Positions 57,431-64,000 of a stretch of DNA of 64,000 bases are shown here, piece by piece. This DNA is from Norana najaformis. Lineage: Eukaryota > Annelida > Clitellata > Crassiclitellata > Hormogastridae. The translations under genes were made by a program, and so were the position numbers. Position 1 is the first letter of the stretch. The number at the start of each line of letters is the position of its first letter. Under the pieces are notes generated by a model. The model was not told the DNA's origin. It worked only from the letters and a program-made list of their open reading frames with translations, and ran no database searches. The stretch spans positions 31,565,351 through 31,629,350 of the forward strand of contig OZ029914.1 in NCBI GenBank assembly GCA_964023275.1, given 5' to 3'.

Positions 57431-58194
57431 AGATAATGCGGTTTAATGTGATATCGCAGGGTGTCTTGCAATGCGTTGTAACATGAAGCGTTGTAGAATG
57501 ACGCGACCACTTCTGAAGTGGAATATCGTAATGCGATGTAAATATAGCATAGCATAATATGGTGTCATGTGAATAATGTGTGGTAACGTAATGTGATTTA
57601 ATGTGGATATGTAGTGTTGTTTGTGTTGCGATATAATTCAACATGTCATAACGGTATGTGATGCGAGAGAATTTAACATATCTCAATGCGATATGTTATG
57701 CGTAGCCTATTGTTGTGCTCTTGCGTGATGTAATTTGTGCTGTACTGTGACGTATTTTGAATTTTGGTCTATATTGTGTAAACCCAGAATTTGAAACTGG
57801 TCAATCTCCAATTCTGCCTATTCATACAATGTTTTGGGAAACACTTTGAAATCATTTGAAAAAATCCGCTCCAACATACAGAAATTATACAAAGTTTCTG
57901 GCCTTCTCAGCGAGTCAAAGAAATGAAACCGATATGTTGGGTGTCATACCCCCAACCTGCTTTGCCTGATCATCCTAAACGCCTTCCGCTTTAGCGTCAC
58001 ACTGGTTTTCTGCCATTCCACTCTGCTCCAGCTGTCTTCCCTTCGATTGACTCCTGGATGCCAGCAAATCGACTCCAGCACAGCCCGGCCAGAACGAAGA
58101 ATCTATGGCTGGGAGCATAACAGGTGTGCACTAAAATTGATCAGTAAGTGCTCGTAGTCTTGTCATTTCAGACAGAAGTGTGTATGTATCCAAA

Positions 58195-58471
58195 AAAACG
58201 CATATAGCGCATTTTACGATCCTCACAAAGACGCTGCGGCATGACTATCATGCATTTTCAAACAGGCGCGCCTTAAGAATGTTTCTTGAATCGTTAGAGG
58301 AGGAAAAGTTCGAATTTCCAGAGGAAGACTGTTCCAGAAGGACGGTCCAACACACGAGAGATCAGGGCGTGCCGTGCCGTCGTACGGGAGCGGGGCACTG
58401 TAAGACCTCCTCCGAGCAGGTCCATAACAGCTCGTCGTGACTTGGTAGTGCATCAGCGGGGAACTATACAT
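58195..58471 (-). pseudogene. LINE C-terminal fragment
   Basis: The minus strand reads LSCVGPSFWNSLPLEIRTFP and then PLTIQETFLRRACLK, followed by a 3' end AAATGCGCTATATGCG. It is in one frame for about 80 codons. Confidence 0.7.
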
Positions 58472-58789
58472 GACTGACTGACAATGTGCAGTAGTAAAGC
58501 TAGGTATTTTGGAGTCCGTGGCGAGTTATGGCAAACATTTACCCTCACTAGAAATTTTGAATTTATAACGAAAACATCAGTTTAAAGAAACGACACCTAA
58601 TACTCAAACAAGACTCTTCTGGCCTTGATAGCTGCAAAGTCTTGAGAACTTCATTGAAACTGATGGGACTTCACTCTCAGTTTCCTAAACTGAGCTCCAC
58701 TTAGCTTCTGTCGCTTCATTTTCTATGAAGACAAGCGATGCGCATGAAGAGATAAACAAAAATACACTAAAGTTTGACACCACACCACA

Positions 58790-59116
58790 CAAATATTCCA
58801 CGATTTTATGACTCATTATGCCACTGCATAAACCGTCGCCTCGCTGAATTTTCCTCTAAAACTGTCCCTGGCCTTAGGGAAAGGTCAGCAAGGGGACTGT
58901 ATCATGCAAGGGAAGCACCTCCAAGTCCCACTTCCTGGAATCGTCTCCCTCGAGAATTTCGACTTGAGCTCCTTTCTCTCCCCCTCTTAGTGTTCCGCAG
59001 GCCCCTGAAGACTGTAATGTTTAACAGTGATTTTATTTTTTCGGGTCGGGAGCACCTCTGTTGCTTTTATCCTCTAAGAGACGGTTTATAAATCTCAAAT
59101 TACAATTACAATTACC
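58790..59116 (+). pseudogene. LINE family H, C-terminal end
   Basis: RGLYHAREAPPSPTSWNRLP and then REFRLELLSLPLLVFRRPLK are the typical terminal ORF2 motif. The 3' end is CGGTTTATAAATCTCAAATT followed by (ACAATT)n. Copies lie at 3190-3410 and 20690-20935. Confidence 0.75.
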
Positions 59117-59686
59117 TCATGCCTTATACTAGAACCATATATGGGACCTGATAACCATAACAGGCGTAAATTTGGTCGTTAAAGACATAGATTTTCTTTA
59201 TTAATGCAGAGAAGGATAAGTTTCGATCTCACGTCCGCAATATTTCATCCTGCAAGACAGGGTGTGACAGGATAAGGCAGACGTGAGAGAGGGGAAGAAT
59301 GGAAGCGAGTGGTGTGGTTGAGGGAAGAGAAAGGGCTATTTTGACCAATAAGAATAAATATGTAGTATAAATATATAATAGGCTACTTGGTGCAGGGGTT
59401 TTCGGAGAGAGAGAGAGACAGACAGACAGACAGAAAGAGAAGGAGGGAGAGAGAGGGACTGGGTTAATTCAATTCCAGAGTTAAAACTTCACAGACTCAC
59501 TGCACATAAGGTGTATAGTAAAGGCTTATCGAGTCAGAAGTTTTTCATCAGTACAATCGTTGGGACACAGGAAAACTATGTCCTTAAATTCTAAATTTAC
59601 CCCCGTCTTTGCCATCCCTTGGACAGTGCCGGCCGGGGCGGTCGCACCACTCCTCACAGCTACGCCACTGACCACGTTAACTAGTT

Positions 59687-59830
59687 ATGCATGTCACGCA
59701 ATTCTACCCGCTGCATAAGATTAGGTCAATATGGTACAGCTTGTCGTTCAACGTCGCAACGATCCTAATCCATTCCATACTCTTGACGCGCTTAGATTAC
59801 TGCAACGCCATTCTTGCATTACTGGATTGG
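59687..59830 (+). pseudogene. LINE RT thumb scrap
   Basis: ILIHSILLTRLDYCNAILAL matches the conserved SRLDYCN segment of LINE ORF2. It is truncated by the (GTAT)n microsatellite that starts at about 59829. Confidence 0.6.
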
Positions 59831-59985
59831 TATGTAGATATGTATGTATGTATGAGTGTGTGCATGTATGTATCTATAAGTATGCATGCAGGTAAGTATG
59901 TATTATATGTATGTATGTATGTTTCTATCTATATATATGCATGTACAGTATGTATGCATGCATGTATGTTTGTATGTACGCATCA
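59829..59985 (+). repeat. (GTAT)n microsatellite between a LINE scrap and a retroposon end
   Basis: GTAT/GCAT variants. The left border is the LINE RT scrap and the right border is the family F end. Confidence 0.85.
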
Positions 59986-59989
59986 AGAC

Positions 59990-60110
59990 ACTCATTTTGC
60001 GCTTTTTAAGGACCTCTCATAAGCGCTGTGCACACCACCATCTACAAAATAGCAGTGGTGGGTGTAAACACGCCAGTGGCGCCACCTATCCGAGATTTGC
60101 AGCTAAAGAA
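59990..60110 (-). mobile_element. Retroposon 3' end (family F) abutting a GTAT microsatellite
   Basis: CATTTTGCGCTTTTTAAGGA and then CCTCTCATAAGCGCTG, then GTGGCGCCACCTATCCGAG. The microsatellite 59829-59985 ends at its left edge. Confidence 0.5.
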
Positions 60111-60119
60111 TTGGGTGGT

Positions 60120-60987
60120 TTCTGATTTGTAGGAACTCAGCCCCATTTCTCATAGGAAAAAGCATATCAATCTTACTTGTTTCTTAGCTTCAATACGGAT
60201 CGAAGAAAATTTTACTTAGTATAAGTAATTTCTCTAAATATATCGATGGCTCATGAGCGCTGATGAAAGGCTATTGCAAGGCGCTATATCAATATCCAGA
60301 TGTATATGTGTATGGTTGTCAACATTGACATAGCGCGTTTTAAAGCCTCACAGCGTTGAAAGCGTCTCTACATTCAGAAGTACAAGCGAGATATATTGAA
60401 TCCGATGATAAATCTGTTATTGTTGACGTGACAAATATATTGAAGCTAAGAAGTAAACGCCTCATTAGATGAAGAATATTGACAGCGGGTCCAAAGGTCT
60501 GCTACTCTGGCGCTCATGCGATTGGTTCGCCTTTAGGCCCTATATAATACCAAAAATGCCCATTATTCCATTATGATTTCATCCACAAATGATCGCCGAG
60601 AAGCGTATTATTTTAATAAATTAGTATTTATGTATTAATTTGTTTTGATGTACTATGTTTGATTTGCAGTATTAGACTTTGAGATTGTTAATAACACATA
60701 CAACATAAATCGACGTTGACAAATGAATTTCGATCCTGCATCTAATTCGATGATGCAACATGTATAATTATTATACATGCATATTTTACATACCGTAGGC
60801 CTACTGTATGTCATCAAACAATATTAGGTTATTTAGCGATATCTTCGCATCAAGGCCGACGCGCAGTGATATTAGTTGTCTGCGTGGTTAGGCTTTTATC
60901 CATATTTCATTGATATGCATATGGACAGTAAATATTATATATCCAATAGTTACTGTCCATTCATATGACAGTAATATATATTTACTG

Positions 60988-61021
<34 letters not shown>

Positions 61022-61735
61022 TCCCTGTATGAAGCCTTGTGCACTGTATAAACGGGCATTTATATATAGGCTACTACCTTCGCCTTTCAAAGAGTCTTGC
61101 GCATACCTATTTGGAGGTTGCAATTCGTGGTGGAGAGCATTGTGTGGCAATAGCCTAAATACTGGACAAAAAGAATCTCAACAGGGCTGGTCTAACCAGT
61201 GAGTATTGTGTTTGTCCGCCTTTATTGACCCATTCATGACTTCTGTTTTTTCCTAACCTAACTCTTCTGGTTCCCTGCTTGTTTAGCCTGCCTCTCTAAT
61301 CCCGAATGTCACAATACAGTATTAAAGTGAGTGGAACAGATACATCTTATTCTTATACAAAGTCACACCCTAAAAAATCCCACCCCTCAGTTTCCATGTG
61401 TTAAAAGTCTTTCATGTGAGTGATTCCTCATAGGCCTACTCTTTTAGCCGATAAACACCAATATTTCTGGCATAACTAATGTGAATCCATAAATATGCTC
61501 TAAAGCCGTTTAAATAAATGCTAGCACTTTCTCGAGAAGAACACATTTCCTTATTTTCTGTAAACAGTTTTGGTAAACCATTTCTCCTTCGCCATAGAGC
61601 TAAGTCAAAGAACCAGTTTATGCACTTTATCAAGACTTTGTGCGGTTTTTAAAAGGCGCTATATATATTGAAATACATGCACTGGTCAACATGCCAAATA
61701 TTGTGTCAAGTTCAATTAAGAATTTTAATCTGGAT
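60120..61735. other. Intergenic with several retroposon-like 3' ends
   Basis: GGCGCTATAT-type ends at 60280 and 61650 (+) and 60335 (-), plus the inverted repeats at 60921. Confidence 0.5.
60921..60994 (+). repeat. Paired inverted repeats
   Basis: ATGGACAGTAA (60921-60931) pairs perfectly with TTACTGTCCAT (60950-60960). A second pair, ATATGACAGTAA and TTACTGTTCATAT, follows at 60965-60994. An (AT)n run comes next. Confidence 0.85.
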
Positions 61736-61739
61736 GTCA

Positions 61740-62960
61740 GGCTAATCTAATCTAAACCAATCTAATGACTTTTACAGCGCCGTTACCATAATGCTCAAGG
61801 CATCAGTCAGTGGTCGCTTCAAAGGAAATAGTAGTTAAAATCAGATCTCGTGAGAAAAAGCACGAGAAACTGTCAGAAAGAGAAAAGCGCGATGAAGAGC
61901 TAGGTAATATATTGCATCTGTCATGATGTAGGATTCTGTTTACCGCCTGCCATAACAACTTAGGAGAAAATGAGCATTCGGAGACGAAATGGGTCAAGTA
62001 GGCGGATTTTTCAGCTGAGACCAGTTTAAGGGCATTACGACCGAGGCGCCTAAATTTGAAGACATGAGAAGGTAAATAGGAGCATCGCCACAAAGTCTCT
62101 AGCCAGCTGCGCAGCCAAGTAGCAGCGGCAATGTCTGAGTTGTACAAGAGATGGGAAGGATGTGCTGCAACCCTCTTAGGCTTAGCAGAAGTGAGCTTAT
62201 CCAGGATTTCAGAAGTAGCCGAATTTAGTCAGACATCAAGTTTCGCAGATGGCCCTGCTGGGCACGACCTCAAAGGGTGGCTAGGGCGTTAGTTTAGAAG
62301 GAGGATACGTTGAGCATTCTCCATGGACGATAACTGATGAAAAAGTAAGTAGAAGGCGGCTTGTGGTGGAAATAAACCTGAGCATTAATGGCCGTAGGAT
62401 CAGACAAATATAACTCGTAACAGCAGAACAATTTGGACCGCATTATAAGGAGATCAAGTGTTTGACCTCTGTCATCAGTTGCGAAGGAGACGCGGCATAA
62501 GATCAAAGCCAGAAATTTTTAAAGCATACCACAGATTATTTATACGTATATTAATGTCGCCCCTTATTTATAAGTTCAGGAGATGAAACCAGGAATTCAA
62601 GCAGTGAAAGGGAAAGCCAACCGTGAACATTAGTGAAAATGAGGATCCGATTCCCAGAGTTCAGGGCAGCCATAAAGCTTTCAAATGACTTTGAGGTTGA
62701 AGTAGATGAAGAGAAGCAACCTAGTTTCAGGTGTGACTTGTGAAGAATGGCAACTTTTCCACCAAATTAGCTGAGACTGATTGAGGACAGAAACGGACGG
62801 AGGAATTATGTCCAGAATGAGGGAAGATGTGTCAGACAATAGTGTATTGGAGCCAACAAGTTTCGTTGAGAACAAGAATTTCTACCTGATTAAGGCTGGG
62901 TCGCAAACAACCAACCACAACGGATGCAGTTGGAATTTCCAGACAGTAATTAAAAGTGTT
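61740..62960 (-). pseudogene. CR1-like LINE, endonuclease/linker remnant with 3' tail
   Basis: The minus strand carries SVSVLNQSQLIWWKSCHSSQ (near 62800), then DRGQTLDLLIMRS and ELYLSDPTAINAQVYFHHKP (62300-62500), where the endonuclease SDH is changed to SDP. A linker follows with FVSECSFSPKLLWQAVNRIL (61900-62000). The element then jumps to its 3' end GGCGCTGTAAAAGTCATTAG and a GATTA-rich tail at 61740-61785, so the RT domain is deleted. The same tail occurs at 10560-10645. Confidence 0.7.
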
Positions 62961-63309
62961 AATTAAGGTTCGACATTCAGTGAAATGTTACTTACATGAT
63001 TTACCTGGATGGAAATCATTATAAAGGATCACGCAGCAAATAATAAACGCCAATAGTTTTCAAATCTTATGTTGGTTATATGCCCCAGGTCAAGTTTTGA
63101 ACACATTGGCTGTTCTATAGAGGGCAAAAAATGTGAAATAACGGTCATAATTAGGATAATAAGACAGCCAGCGAAGAAAGATATGACTGGGTGTGATCTG
63201 CCTAGGTGTAAATAGGGTCGTAAACTCCGCATATCTTCAGCGCTCAAAGAGCTTACTCGATATAACTGTCATATTCTATTGTGACTAACTCAGCCGAAAT
63301 CGATTAGGA

Positions 63310-63425
63310 CGGTAAAAGTAAATGTAAATCTCCTACATTTCTTAGCGCCACACAAAAGCTGCATCGGGGAGACCAGCTCAATAATTGGCGCTATATCAAA
63401 TCAGGTCCGCAAGAGCCAGGCTGTT
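63310..63425 (-). mobile_element. SINE-like family E copy
   Basis: CACACAAAAGCTGCATCGGG, then AGACCAGCTCAATAATTGG and CGCTATATCAAATCAGGTCC and CAAGAGCCAGGCTG, as at 54145-54200. Confidence 0.6.
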
Positions 63426-63606
63426 GGGTCAGTTTCCGTGCCAAGTCAGATTCCGGGGGTCAAGTCCTGGAGACAACATGGTGCTACGTTGGAAATAGTT
63501 GGTGATGGTGGTCATGGGATAGTGCAGGAGCAGCAGAAGGATAGGATAGCTCGATAAGTCCGGTTTTCAGTCTTGAGTTAAAAGCTGCAGGAGAGGGATA
63601 GAGATA

Positions 63607-63607
63607 G

Positions 63608-63691
<84 letters not shown>
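63607..63691 (+). repeat. (TA)n followed by (GA)n
   Basis: About 14 TA units, then about 28 GA units, with no interruption. Confidence 0.95.
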
Positions 63692-63692
<1 letters not shown>

Positions 63693-64000
63693 AAAGTGTG
63701 CGATTGAGGCCTTCCTACGGTCTTAGATCATTTAACAGGAGTTCTTGGGACCAACATCAGGACAACCACTCCTAACGGCTTACATGTCACTGCCTACATG
63801 TCACTACAATGCATTTCAATTTCACATGTCACATCGAAACTCGAGCCTCGGACGAACCGATGACAGGTCGACTATTAGCAATCGATCGCAGACCACAACT
63901 GACGACGCAAGCAGTCAGTGAAAATGTATTAAAATCGATAACTGCTGTAGGTTCTTCAGCACCACTAGTAATAATTATGGGATAGGGGTCCTGGCGGCCC

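Overview
The window is nuclear DNA of an animal, most likely a marine invertebrate; the phylum cannot be fixed from sequence alone. Three things support this: spliced genes with GT-AG introns, a canonical animal cytochrome c gene interrupted in the Gly-56 codon, and very dense non-LTR retrotransposon debris, tRNA-like SINEs and microsatellites. There are no operons, rRNA genes, CRISPR arrays or prokaryotic features.

Genes. (1) 23058-29307 (+): a six-exon gene for a predicted 360-residue acidic protein that I do not recognise. All five introns are phase 1, and three internal exons (33, 42 and 57 nt) are missed by ORF searches. The protein has a charged helical segment and a basic tail ending in a class-I PDZ-ligand-like S-R-V. 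(2) 37778-39200 (+): complete two-exon cytochrome c (111 aa). (3) 48327-46810 (-): the last two exons of a four-transmembrane protein resembling the PMP22/claudin superfamily. The upstream exon with TM1 was not found. (4) 44164-43854 (-), perhaps with a second exon near 44700-44577: a coding-like Gln/Glu-rich exon whose frame stops inside the 3' tail of an inserted LINE.

Layout. 1-22 kb is repeat-dominated: microsatellites, 25-bp and 35-bp minisatellites, LINE 3' ends, one Ty3/gypsy RNase H scrap, and a GC-rich block near 15 kb that could be a promoter. 23-29.3 kb is the unnamed gene. 29.4-37 kb holds intergenic DNA, a large compound microsatellite and a 1.9-kb degenerate LINE. 37-40 kb is the cytochrome c locus, the cleanest stretch. 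41-48.5 kb carries the two minus-strand genes with LINE insertions. 49-64 kb is mostly broken LINEs, SINEs and simple repeats.

The main structural theme is that many unrelated retroposon 3' ends converge on a terminal motif like GGCGCTATATAAAT (roughly 25 occurrences). Microsatellites often begin directly at those 3' ends. I see no sign that the genes act in one pathway. I did not find a convincing new defence or mobile system; the best candidates for novelty are the unnamed gene, the LINE-truncated exon, and the tail/microsatellite relationship.
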